Assembly: GCA_016215705.1 (NCBI GenBank)
Contig: JACRIR010000256.1
Coordinates: 1 to 42,054, forward strand
DNA from: Candidatus Poribacteria bacterium
Lineage (GTDB): Bacteria > Abyssobacteria > SURF-5
Reading direction: 5' to 3'
DNA: 42,054 bases
A program made the position numbers and the translations under genes. The stretch's first letter is position 1; each line of letters starts with the position of its first letter. Positions 32,655-39,943 of this stretch are shown piece after piece. A model generated the notes under the pieces. It saw only the letters and a program-made list of their open reading frames with translations. It was not told the origin of the DNA and ran no database searches.

Positions 32655-34184
32655 GTGCCGACAAAGAGCGTGGAGCATGGCGGCTTGAGAGAATCCGATT
32701 CGATCCTGAAGAATTGTCCGCATTGCGGGCGGCTGGTTTTGAGAAGCGGCGCCAGTTGTCCCTATTGCGACAACTCTCTCGACGACACGAGTCGAGCAAA
32801 CGGCAGACAAGAAGCAGGCCGCATCGAGTCACGCAACTCGTCCCATCCAAAGCCTTACTCTGCCGAAAGAAGGATTTCCCGTCTTCCCGTCCTCGTTTTT
32901 TTCGCATTAGTGGCCGGAACGCTTGGCCTTTTTGTTCTATCGTCATTCTCGTCAAACAGGGCACTAATCACAAAGCCCGAGAAATTGAGTGATGCGTTTC
33001 CGCTGGTCACGGAACACCCGCAGGACACAGGAGGAACGTCGGCCCTCAAAGGTGATCATGAGAGCAAAGGAATGTCTTCCACCGGGTCGGACGCAGAATC
33101 GGCTGCTACCGGAGCGACAGACATTGTGACGGCCCAGAACGGTCTTCCCGACCGGAGTTATGAGCGGGAGAAAGAGATTCGGAGGGTCTTCAACGAAGTA
33201 TTGAAGGATTTCGAGAAGAAACAGGTTATAACGGCGGACACGGTCCACATGAAATCGGGAGAGACGATTCAGTGCACGATCATCGGCGAGACTGACACTC
33301 GCCTGAAGATACGCCTCAACAACATCGCGATAACTGTTGAGAAAGAAAAGGTGGAACGTGTGGAACACAGGACGTCGGAAGCTGTGACGCAGGAGTTGCG
33401 GCGGTTGGCGCTGGCCCAGGCTACAAAGATAGTTGATGAGGGGCTGGTCCGGAATGGAGGTCAATGGGTACCTCGCGAGCAGACGGCCGAATACAAATTC
33501 GAGACGTTTCGTTCGTTCTTGCGGGCAGAGAAAGCCTCGAGCACAAACCTGCTCGGCGGGGAACTATGGCTGTATCCGGAGACAGGGGCGGCGCAGAGCA
33601 ATGCTTCCAATAGCGCGTCGTTTCACGCTTTCAGGGTGACCGGGAAGAAGTTGGATCTCGGCAAGGTGTGTGACTTGTTTCCGTCGCCGATAAAGGCATC
33701 GGGCGAGTGCGACGCCGAGATGTCAGTCAAGCTCGACGAACGCGATCTGACGGTATTCAGCGGCTCGGCGTCGTTCAACGGCGAAGGGCTGACGGTCTCG
33801 CCGGTTGACGCCGGCATTTTTGCTCTTCCGACAAATCGGCAGGCTACGTTGAACGCCAAGCTCTCGGCAGGGGGAGGCAAAATCTTTATCGAGAACTTTA
33901 CTGTGAGCGGGAAGGCATACGATCTGTCGGGTGGCGGGGTGATTCTTTTTTCCAGTCGTCCTGAGCACAGCAGGGTTGACTTGTCATTCTCGGTTGTCTT
34001 CAAAGAGGCGCCGACAGTGAAGGACCGGCAGCTTGTTGCTATGGGGGCCAAGCAATATGTGGATGGGCTGGTTGCTGCACGGACCGAAGTGCCTCTCAAG
34101 CTGGCGGGACCTCTCAAAAGACCCAAGATAGAACCGGTTCCTGGTTCTGCGCTCGACTCTTTGCTGAAGCAGGCGGGCAGGTAG
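32655..34184 (+). CDS. Modular membrane protein: zinc ribbon, TM helix, Sm-like and AsmA/GspN-like domains
   Basis: The start is uncertain: GTG 32655, GTG 32670 or TTG 32685 are in frame, the last with GGAG 9 nt upstream. Domains in order are a zinc ribbon (CPHCGRL..CPYCDNSL), one transmembrane helix (about 77-95, VLVFFALVAGTLGLFVLSS), a disordered linker, and a small beta domain like KSGETIQCTIIGETDTRLKI (about 200-240). A C-terminal beta-rich part (about 320-505) resembles AsmA/GspN C-terminal repeats, ending VPLKLAGPLKRPKIEPVPGS. That would place a sensor-like cytoplasmic ribbon before a periplasmic domain. Its job is unknown; outer-membrane or lipid transport is one option. Confidence 0.6.
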   Translation: MPTKSVEHGGLRESDSILKNCPHCGRLVLRSGASCPYCDNSLDDTSRANGRQEAGRIESRNSSHPKPYSAERRISRLPVLVFFALVAGTLGLFVLSSFSSNRALITKPEKLSDAFPLVTEHPQDTGGTSALKGDHESKGMSSTGSDAESAATGATDIVTAQNGLPDRSYEREKEIRRVFNEVLKDFEKKQVITADTVHMKSGETIQCTIIGETDTRLKIRLNNIAITVEKEKVERVEHRTSEAVTQELRRLALAQATKIVDEGLVRNGGQWVPREQTAEYKFETFRSFLRAEKASSTNLLGGELWLYPETGAAQSNASNSASFHAFRVTGKKLDLGKVCDLFPSPIKASGECDAEMSVKLDERDLTVFSGSASFNGEGLTVSPVDAGIFALPTNRQATLNAKLSAGGGKIFIENFTVSGKAYDLSGGGVILFSSRPEHSRVDLSFSVVFKEAPTVKDRQLVAMGAKQYVDGLVAARTEVPLKLAGPLKRPKIEPVPGSALDSLLKQAGR

Positions 34185-34649
34185 AGATAGGTGGAGGAAG
34201 AAAGATTGGCCACAGAGAACATCACCGAGGACACAGTGCAGCGGAGCCGCAACCAAACAAAAGCAAAGGAATTTACCACAAAGGCGCGAAGGCACAAAGA
34301 AAGAGAAGAGGCAGTCTTATCCACGGATTCGCGCGGATTAAGAAGAAAAGAAGAATCGCGATAAGAATAAAACCACGGGGATTCACGGGGAAAAGAAGAA
34401 GGACCTCTTTAGGCTTTTCTCAAGGTTTCAAAAGTCGTTCGGTTTTGCCAATCGCTGATTCTTCCAGGGCATTGGATTGGCGGGAAGTCGCGCTTGCAGT
34501 GTTGCGAGATAACCGGCGGTGCTTGTCTGGATGTCATATTGGAAGACCTGATCCCACGGACGACCCGAAGCATTCCCCGGGATGATGTCATTCTTAATAT
34601 CTTGCGAAATGCGGGGTTCCGCGGAGCGTTTACCGGGAGGGTGCAGCTT
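34185..34649. other. Gene-free interval, degenerate repeats
   Basis: Contains worn copies of ACCACAAAGGCGCGAAGGCAC-like and CCACGGGGATTCACGGGG-like repeats common in such genomes. The lost C-terminal codons of the HEPN gene end at about 34630. A plus-strand ORF reading DWREVALAVLRDNRRCLSG hints at an HNH-like scrap but is too weak to call. Confidence 0.5.
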
Positions 34650-35027
34650 CTATCTTGATCGCCAATTCCCATGCTTGGTCCAAATCGTTTTGAGTTCCTC
34701 GTATTCATACTGCGGAGGCGGACCGGGAGGATAACGGCTCTCAATGTAGTAGTTTGACGCCTTTTCGCAGAAATCCAGGAAATCCACAAAGCTGTGGTCG
34801 AAGTCGGAAACCTGTTTTAGAAGAGTGTCGAGTTCGTGAATCCTCGGAGGTTTCTTCCCTTGCAGAACGAGATATCCCTTCAGGTACTTCTCGATTGCTT
34901 GCTGGATATGGAACGCGATGGAATCGGTGTACCCTTGTTCATCGTACAGTAACTGCGCAGTTTCGATGTCATGCCGTCCTCGTTCAAACCATTCCAGCGC
35001 TTGCTTTCGAAAGGCGTCATCCCTCAT
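34650..35027 (-). CDS. HEPN-domain protein, likely frameshifted at the C-terminus
   Basis: Starts at ATG 35027 (MRDDAFRKQALEWFERG) with AAAGGAGA upstream, inside the MNT gene's end (11-nt overlap). The HEPN helices are plain: FERGRHDIETAQLLY, DSIAFHIQQAIEKYLKGYLV, HELDTLLKQV, FCEKASNYYIESRYPPG. No R-x4-6-H RNase motif is seen. After PPPQYEYEELK the frame reads TIWTKHGNWRSR and stops. Adding one base at the A4 run (34688-34691) would give NDLDQAWELAIKIEAAPSR and a stop at 34630, the usual last HEPN helix. So either a 1-nt deletion or a sequencing error has cut it. Confidence 0.82.
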   Translation of the reverse strand: MRDDAFRKQALEWFERGRHDIETAQLLYDEQGYTDSIAFHIQQAIEKYLKGYLVLQGKKPPRIHELDTLLKQVSDFDHSFVDFLDFCEKASNYYIESRYPPGPPPQYEYEELKTIWTKHGNWRSR

Positions 35028-35349
35028 AAAGGACTTCTCCTTTCTCGAGTATCTCCTCGACAAAGAAGTCCTTTATCGCTCTTCTGGCCTCCAGTTCCTG
35101 TTCCGTATAAACAAGGGGCGCTACCGGAACGGTCCGGCTCAAGTCTCGAAGGAGCCTTTTGATTTCGGTCCATCGCTCAATTGGTTTCTGGTTGGTGTTT
35201 TTGACTATAAAAAGATCGATGTCGCTGTCCTCGGATGGCTGTCCATAGGCGTAGGAACCAAAGAGTATAATCTTCTTTGGTCGGTATTCTTGCACGATCA
35301 TGTCGACCATGTGATGGATGGTTTCTCTGATTTCTTTGCGGCCGGTCAT
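35017..35349 (-). CDS. MNT-domain nucleotidyltransferase
   Basis: The 110-residue protein has the minimal nucleotidyltransferase active site GSYAYGQPSEDSDIDLFIV (Gly31-Ser32, Asp43, Asp45) and a C-terminal ILEKGEVLYEG. GAGGAAG precedes the ATG. MNT proteins AMPylate and silence their partner HEPN toxin in type VII toxin-antitoxin systems (MntA/HepT). It is coupled to the HEPN gene by an 11-nt overlap, with the antitoxin first. Confidence 0.92.
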   Translation of the reverse strand: MTGRKEIRETIHHMVDMIVQEYRPKKIILFGSYAYGQPSEDSDIDLFIVKNTNQKPIERWTEIKRLLRDLSRTVPVAPLVYTEQELEARRAIKDFFVEEILEKGEVLYEG

Positions 35350-35443
35350 CGGCTGACTTCCTCACCTTCTTAGGGCAAGACTTTCTATTCGATCGGGCCA
35401 ATTATAAGTGAATGTCGGATGAATATCAAGCCCGCCTCGCCAC

Positions 35444-35509
35444 AATCCATGAGATCCGCAAATCCGTTGACAATTCACAAAGGGGGAATAGAATGTGTTC
35501 GAATCGAAG
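35444..35509 (+). repeat. Left imperfect direct repeat flanking XRE-ImmA/PIN
   Basis: About 66 nt, including GCAAATCCGTTGAC and GGAATAGAAT, matched at 37460-37526. It contains a promoter-like TTGACA-16-TAGAAT (35467-35494). Confidence 0.7.
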
Positions 35510-35648
35510 CTGGCGGTTGTTGACGGGTTGGGGTAGTCATGCAATGATACGTTTGTCATAATGCGCTGCCCGACCTGAGCGGGGCTTATGTGATGCGATG
35601 CAACCGGCGATATTTTGCGAACGGTTCTATGCTGAATGCAATAAAATC

Positions 35649-35677
35649 TTGCATCTATGACCATATTGTGATATAAT
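35649..35677 (+). promoter_or_regulatory. Putative sigma70 promoter of the XRE-ImmA module
   Basis: TATAAT at 35672-35677 is perfect; the -35 candidate TTGCAT lies 17 nt upstream and matches only at TTG. The start codon is 75 nt downstream. A weak -35 would fit activator- or repressor-controlled expression. Confidence 0.5.
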
Positions 35678-35752
35678 AGGACTAATTCTTCCAGATATTT
35701 TCATAATAATAATGCAATTATTGCCATCAAGAGGAGTCTGAGGATAAATGTC

Positions 35753-36910
35753 GTGAAGAAGGCTGGTCTGTCCGAGGAGCTTGGAAAAAGAGTCGCGGCG
35801 GCGCGAAAGCGGCTCAAAATGAATCAGGAAGCTCTCGCTAGAGAGGCCGGATTCAAATCGCATCAAATCATTTCGCAGATAGAGAAGGGGCGACGGGAAG
35901 TGAAGGTTTGGGAATTATCCGCTCTGAGCCGAATTCTGAGGGTTGAAATGTCGCAGTTGTTGGGAGTGGAGGAGCCAAAGTCTCCGGCGCAGGTTCTATG
36001 GCGACAACGTCCCTCCACCGGCATTGAAGTCAAAGAGGTGGAGTTCTTACAGTGTTGCGAAAGATACCATCGTTTGGAGCAGCTTTGCGGAATCAAATCA
36101 AGCGACGTTTTGCCGCAGTTTAAGGTGGACCCCGCGCGCTTGAAGTACTCGGATGTAGAAAGAATAGCGCATTCCGTTTCGGGGCAAATGCGTTTAGGGT
36201 CTCGCCCGGCGGTGGCTCTGGAAAGAGAACTGGAAGAAAAGTACGGTGTGAAGATTTGGCACATGCCTATCGAGGACGGATCGGCGGCCTCATCAAAAGG
36301 GGATTTCGGCCTGGCCATCCTCATGAATTCCAACGAAGCGCCGTGGCGGCGGAATTCAAGCTTCGCGCATGAGCTTTTCCACCTGATTACATGGGACGCC
36401 GTTCCGCCCCAACAACTGCGCGAAGACGCTTCGCTGTGGGAGCACGTGGAAAAGATGGCGGAAGGCTTCGCGTCGCATCTCCTCTTGCCTGAGCAAGAAG
36501 TCCGCGTGGTTTTCGCGAATCACCTCGATCCCGAAAACAAAACGGTCTCGTTCACCGACATAATCGAAATGGCGAGAGAATTCGATGTGTCGACAACGAT
36601 GTTCTTATACAGACTCAGAAGGCTTCGTCTGATCAAGGAAGAAGACGCGCAGAAAATCCTGGCTGATCCGGATTTCAGGGCGCAAGACAAAAAAACGATG
36701 CGCGCACATTGGTGGACCCCGCCGGAGATTCCGCCGCGTTTTGTCCGCCTGGCGTATCTGGCATACAAGAAGGGCAACCTTGCGCGAGCGAAACTCGCCG
36801 AATACTTGAATGTCAGCTTGATAGATTTGTCCGAGACGCTGCTCGATTACGGATTCGATGATAGCGACACCTACGATGCCCAAATCCATACCGATAGCGG
36901 TAATTCTTGA
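35753..36910 (+). CDS. XRE regulator fused to ImmA/IrrE metallopeptidase
   Basis: The 385-residue protein starts at GTG 35753 with GAGG about 10 nt upstream. An XRE helix-turn-helix (about 8-70: MNQEALAREAGFKSHQIISQIEKG) is followed by a linker and an ImmA/IrrE (M78) peptidase domain with the zinc motif HELFH (206-210) and EGFASHLLLP (about 240, third ligand). In ICEBs1 ImmA cleaves a repressor after DNA damage; XRE-ImmA proteins also act as antitoxin-like regulators. It overlaps the PIN-like gene by 53 nt, so they are coupled. The C-terminal 90 residues (HWWTPPEIPPRFVRLAYLAYKKG) form a helical extension. Confidence 0.9.
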   Translation: MKKAGLSEELGKRVAAARKRLKMNQEALAREAGFKSHQIISQIEKGRREVKVWELSALSRILRVEMSQLLGVEEPKSPAQVLWRQRPSTGIEVKEVEFLQCCERYHRLEQLCGIKSSDVLPQFKVDPARLKYSDVERIAHSVSGQMRLGSRPAVALERELEEKYGVKIWHMPIEDGSAASSKGDFGLAILMNSNEAPWRRNSSFAHELFHLITWDAVPPQQLREDASLWEHVEKMAEGFASHLLLPEQEVRVVFANHLDPENKTVSFTDIIEMAREFDVSTTMFLYRLRRLRLIKEEDAQKILADPDFRAQDKKTMRAHWWTPPEIPPRFVRLAYLAYKKGNLARAKLAEYLNVSLIDLSETLLDYGFDDSDTYDAQIHTDSGNS

Positions 36911-37418
36911 CGCTGATGTCATAATCGAGAGCTTCAGAGTTTCAGCCTGGCAGGCGCTGATCGAGAGAGCGACCGTCTATGTTCCTTCCGTTGTCGCTTA
37001 CCGCGAAGCCCAGTTCTTTGTATCGAAACGCTCCGGCACAATCCCCATAAAACTGTCTCAATATGCCGGGAAAGGACAGATACGGATAGTTGAAGCCACG
37101 GTCGGAGAGCAGCAAATATTTCTCAAGCGCTACGGCGCCGTCTTTCTGCGGTACGAGCTTCATGACGGCGAGAAAGAGGCGTTGGCCCTGCTTTATAGTG
37201 GTCGGATGGAGGGAGTTTTGTTTTGTAGCGGAGATAAGGCCGCAACACAGGCATTGACGATGGTTGATATGAGGCAGTTTGGGATTTCGCTGGGCGAGTT
37301 GTTGGAGAGAATCGGATATCCGAAACCTTTGCAGAGGCACTTCACAAGAGAGGTATTTGAAGAGAGCCTCAACAGAGGTTCGATCTTCAGGATAACAGGG
37401 GACTCGCTTCTGCCGTGA
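36858..37418 (+). CDS. PIN-like domain protein coupled to XRE-ImmA
   Basis: Start is ATG 36858 or 36876; neither has a good ribosome site, which fits coupling to the upstream gene. PIN-like features are VILDADVIIESF (Asp18/Asp20), an acidic HDGEKEALALL helix in the middle, and LFCSGDKAATQAL (third Asp). These acidic residues would bind Mg for RNase activity. About 186 residues. With the XRE-ImmA gene it forms a two-gene unit that looks like a toxin-antitoxin or stress-response pair. The PIN assignment rests on motif spacing only. Confidence 0.65.
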   Translation: MIATPTMPKSIPIAVILDADVIIESFRVSAWQALIERATVYVPSVVAYREAQFFVSKRSGTIPIKLSQYAGKGQIRIVEATVGEQQIFLKRYGAVFLRYELHDGEKEALALLYSGRMEGVLFCSGDKAATQALTMVDMRQFGISLGELLERIGYPKPLQRHFTREVFEESLNRGSIFRITGDSLLP

Positions 37419-37459
37419 CTGGAGTCTCGTAGCAATGGCCCGCCATGAAATCTTGCCAG

Positions 37460-37526
37460 AATCTGTGAATCTCGCAAATCCGTTGACTAAGCAACAAAGA
37501 TGGAATAGAATATGACTCAAGCGAAG
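37460..37526 (+). repeat. Right imperfect direct repeat flanking XRE-ImmA/PIN
   Basis: Matches 35444-35509 through GCAAATCCGTTGAC, CAAAG, GGAATAGAAT and a final CGAAG. It has TTGACT-17-TAGAAT (37483-37511). A shorter relative, AATCCGTTGACTGGACAA, is at about 39748. Confidence 0.7.
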
Positions 37527-37545
37527 ACCTCGTCGGTTGAAGGTT

Positions 37546-37633
37546 TGGGAATGAGCGAGTAACCGCCCGCGAAGCCGTGGAGTTGGCGCGGAAGGTTCGT
37601 GACGCGATCATGGGCATTTTGCGGACAGACTGA
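37546..37633 (+). pseudogene. HEPN C-terminal remnant
   Basis: The frame VTAREAVELARKVRDAIMGI, then LRTD and a stop at 37631-37633, is the last helix of a HEPN protein, with no upstream HEPN part. A close copy (EAVELAQKVRDAVMSVL when one 7-nt insertion is removed) lies at 38988-39070. It lies between the right direct repeat and the second MNT gene. Confidence 0.65.
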
Positions 37634-37760
37634 TTCAGGAAGAAAGAACTGGGGGCACAAGGATCGTGATAATGGCGCAAGGCCAATGCTGTGAATGTGG
37701 TGACCCTTATGCTTTCCGCAGTATGCTGCGTAGAACAGACGCCGTGCGGAGGCGGCAGAT

Positions 37761-38108
37761 ATGATTGTCACGGAAACGCTGGATAAAATCGTTGAACGAA
37801 TCAAGGAGCGTTTTCATCCCGAGAAAATCATCCTTTTCGGCAGTTATGCGCAAGGCGAGGCGACGGAGGACAGCGATATAGACTTGCTGATAGTCGCCGA
37901 AACCGATTTGCTTCCGCGCGAGAGATACCCTGCGGTTCGGCGTCTCCTTTCGGACATACCGGCAAGTTTCGATGTTATTCTCAAGACTCCGGAGGAGTAT
38001 CGACGCCGCCGATCGGTGGTCAACCACATAGTTTATTTCGCCGACAAGTACGGGAAGGTTCTCTATGAACGAGGAGACGCGAGCGACCGTTCGCGAATGG
38101 CTGGATAA
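37761..38108 (+). CDS. MNT-domain nucleotidyltransferase, second copy
   Basis: The 115-residue protein has the active site GSYAQGEATEDSDIDLLIV (Gly27-Ser28, Asp39, Asp41) and VILKTPEEYRRRRSVVNHIV. GGAGG lies 8 nt before the ATG. It overlaps the start of a HEPN gene by 44 nt, the usual MntA-HepT layout. The HEPN partner is interrupted, so this antitoxin is without a full toxin. Confidence 0.92.
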   Translation: MIVTETLDKIVERIKERFHPEKIILFGSYAQGEATEDSDIDLLIVAETDLLPRERYPAVRRLLSDIPASFDVILKTPEEYRRRRSVVNHIVYFADKYGKVLYERGDASDRSRMAG

Positions 38109-38574
38109 GGCGGCAAGTGATTGGACGACCGTCGAGATACTTGCGGCTGATGAACGCGAAGTCACCTTCCATAATAATATCCATGCCTATCAACACGTCA
38201 CAACCAGCCAGCATGCCTTTCGTCACCCTCACATAAGGTATAACAACTTTGTTTGGGAGGACGATGCTCACCAGAAAGGTTTCGCACGCCTTGCAGTCGG
38301 AGGCAGTTTGAACCTTTACCATTCCGGTGGGCTTCAGGCCAAGTTCATCCACGACTCTCTGCGATATCACAGAATTCGTTGCGCCCGTATCCCAAATGCC
38401 GTCGTATTTCCTGGCCGCTTGAACGACATCAGGCGGCGGGGTGCTCGGCGCAAATGATGGGACATGAGGAGTGGGGAAATATGGTTTTGATATCAGGGTC
38501 TCACTGACAAGCTTGTTTGAGCGGCCGGTATAGCGTATTGTGAAGCTCAGTCGTCTTGGGGTTGGAGGGGGCAT
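38020..38574 (-). CDS. Retropepsin-like aspartic protease, 3' end lost
   Basis: Likely start ATG 38574, 7 nt after the DUF5678 stop; the frame also reads from 38733 inside that gene. The 184-residue protein has a Pro-rich N-terminal stretch and a retropepsin fold: IWDTGATNSVIS (catalytic Asp62 in DTGA), then VSIVLPNKVVIPYVRV and CDVLIGMDII. After GDFA (about base 38160) the sequence is antisense to HEPN codons (ISRKYLDGRPITCRLIQ), so the natural last ~15-20 residues are missing. Active proteases of this clan are dimers. It probably works with the DUF5678 protein encoded just upstream. Confidence 0.75.
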   Translation of the reverse strand: MPPPTPRRLSFTIRYTGRSNKLVSETLISKPYFPTPHVPSFAPSTPPPDVVQAARKYDGIWDTGATNSVISQRVVDELGLKPTGMVKVQTASDCKACETFLVSIVLPNKVVIPYVRVTKGMLAGCDVLIGMDIIMEGDFAFISRKYLDGRPITCRLIQPFANGRSRLLVHREPSRTCRRNKLCG

Positions 38575-39070
38575 TAAGGGATCAGGAGAGGACAACTCGT
38601 GAATGGTAGGTTTGAGTGTAGCTTTCGGAGCCGGGTTCACATTTTTGAATAAGAAAGGTTCCCAATTCGTACCGTGCAGACATCTTTTCCACGGCTTCAG
38701 CCTCAGAGTCAAAAACCCCGACAACCTCGGCATGTCGTATAGCTATATATTTGCCGTTGTATCTTTCGACCAGTTCGGACTGCTTCTTCAGATAATACTC
38801 AAATTCTTTTTCCAATACCGAAGGCATTTTGAACCTCTTGGTTCTTCTTTGAAGCCTTGAAACTACTTTTCAAGAAAGACTTTAGCAGTCTTTCCCTTAA
38901 CTCTTCATTCGATTTAATTTTAGCATGGCGTTCTCATGTTGTCAATCCAGGCGCCTTGACATCCAGGCGCCGCCTCGATGCATCACCGGAAACCGCCCGC
39001 GAAGCCGTGGAGTTGGCGCAGGGCGCAGAAGGTTCGGGACGCAGTCATGAGCGTTTTGTGGGCAGACTGA
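38065..39070 (+). pseudogene. HEPN gene interrupted by a DUF5678-retropepsin insertion
   Basis: The 5' part (38065 to about 38160) encodes MNEETRATVREWLDKAASDW, then TTVEILAADERE, the first HEPN helices. It starts inside the MNT gene. The 3' part (about 38977-39070) encodes DASPETAREAVELA and, after removing a 7-nt insertion (GCAGGGC, about 39017), QKVRDAVMSVLWAD and stop, the last helix. Between them about 815 bp of foreign sequence holds the minus-strand DUF5678 and retropepsin genes. The central HEPN region (FHxQQAxEKxLK) is absent, so sequence was lost as well as gained. Confidence 0.7.
38582..38827 (-). CDS. DUF5678 domain protein
   Basis: The 81-residue protein has the DUF5678 pattern: a short helix EFEYYLKKQSELVERYNGKY, then IAIRHAEVVGVFDSEAEAVE, then YELGTFLIQKCEPG. 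AAGAGGTT lies before the ATG. The function of DUF5678 is unknown. It lies 7 nt before the retropepsin-like gene on the same strand, so they form a two-gene unit. Confidence 0.85.
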   Translation of the reverse strand: MPSVLEKEFEYYLKKQSELVERYNGKYIAIRHAEVVGVFDSEAEAVEKMSARYELGTFLIQKCEPGSESYTQTYHSRVVLS

Positions 39071-39084
39071 CTCTCAGGAAGACT

Positions 39085-39585
39085 TCAAATGATTTTGACA
39101 AATCTGAAGAATGAGGTGCACTGCCGTCCAAAACAAAAGAATCTGAACCGCAGAGGACGCTGAGGTTCGCGGAGGAAAAGCAGCCAACTTCCTGGCAGTA
39201 GTTCCAACGCAACTCCATTCCGGAGCGCGTGTCTGCAACAGAATTCTGCAGTCGACCCCTCTTGAAGTATATGAATGATATTGTTGCAGAGTAAAAATAG
39301 GTATTGTGTCCCCGGAATATGCTTGCGAAGCTCTTCATTTGTTCTCTCACGTTCATTCTCTTCCGTTTCATTCTCGTAACTTTTCTTTGCTAGTTCTTCT
39401 GCAAACTGTCGGTCTCCTGAAGGCGCTGCGTCATTGAGTTGTATCTTTGCGCATCGCCCTTCATTGCCAGTTTCCGCAACAGGAATCTGGAGTGATGCTC
39501 CACAATTCTTGCATCGCCCCTTTTTTTCTGCGTATTCATCTTTGACCTTGTGTTTCTGTCCGCATGCGCAAGTGAATTCAATCAT
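39085..39585 (-). CDS. Zinc-ribbon protein of unknown function
   Basis: Start at ATG 39585 (MIEFTCACGQKHKVKDEYAEK) with GGAG upstream, giving 166 residues. The first 40 residues form a CxC..CKNC zinc ribbon (FTCACGQ..GRCKNCGASLQIPVA). Residues about 50-85 are charged helix. From about residue 90 the sequence (GTQYLFLLCNNIIHILQEG and beyond) is unlike a folded domain and overlaps repeat-like DNA, so the gene may be truncated by rearrangement. Confidence 0.5.
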   Translation of the reverse strand: MIEFTCACGQKHKVKDEYAEKKGRCKNCGASLQIPVAETGNEGRCAKIQLNDAAPSGDRQFAEELAKKSYENETEENERERTNEELRKHIPGTQYLFLLCNNIIHILQEGSTAEFCCRHALRNGVALELLPGSWLLFLREPQRPLRFRFFCFGRQCTSFFRFVKII

Positions 39586-39943
39586 GGTTTTTCTCCGTCG
39601 AGTGCGCAATAGCTAAAGCATCACTGGCAACGGCTGCAACAGCAAAGATGCCTGCTTACGGATGAATGTGACGATTGATACTTTCTGTACCAACAGCGAT
39701 TTTATGTAACTGTATTCACAAAAGTCAACCCTGTTCGATAAATCAGAATCCGTTGACTGGACAATGCGAGGCCCCGACCGGCGGGAGAGGTGATATTCCC
39801 ATTTGAGATTGATTTCTGCGATGTGCTTTGTTAAAATGAATTAACCATTGCGTGGGCGGCTAGGGCAAGCTACCCGAAAGAGTGATCTACCCACTTTTGC
39901 CGCCCACAGTCCTATCATGGTAGAAGTATTGTGAGGTAGAACG
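39586..39943. other. Gene-free interval
   Basis: Has a relative of the direct-repeat core (AATCCGTTGACT, about 39748) and the inverted repeat at 39852-39907. No gene seen. Confidence 0.5.
39852..39907 (+). ncRNA. Putative structured leader, three-way-junction-like
   Basis: Arms GTGGGCGGC (39852-39860) and GCCGCCCAC (39899-39907) pair perfectly and enclose two short hairpins: GGGCAAGCTACCC and AAGAGTG/CACTTTT. The element ends 36 nt before the start of the downstream gene. It could be a regulatory RNA leader or a DNA recognition site. There is a faint likeness to c-di-GMP riboswitch motifs, not enough to name it. Confidence 0.4.

Larger units (their letters stand above)
35350..35752. other. 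Gene-free interval before the XRE-ImmA module
   Basis: Holds the left copy of an imperfect direct repeat (35444-35509) and the likely XRE-ImmA promoter at 35649-35677. No gene seen. Confidence 0.6.

Noticed and set aside
34440-34640. HNH nuclease remnant on the plus strand
   Set aside because: DWREVALAVLRD is faintly HNH-like, but there are no metal-binding His/Asn motifs; the region is better explained as the lost HEPN 3' end on the other strand.
38582-38733. Retropepsin start at 38733 inside the DUF5678 gene
   Set aside because: It would overlap DUF5678 by 150 nt in another frame; ATG 38574 just after the DUF5678 stop is simpler.
39852-39907. c-di-GMP-I (GEMM) riboswitch
   Set aside because: AGGGCAA and CGAAAGAGTG resemble it, but the GGGACGCAAAGCC segment and the second stem are missing.
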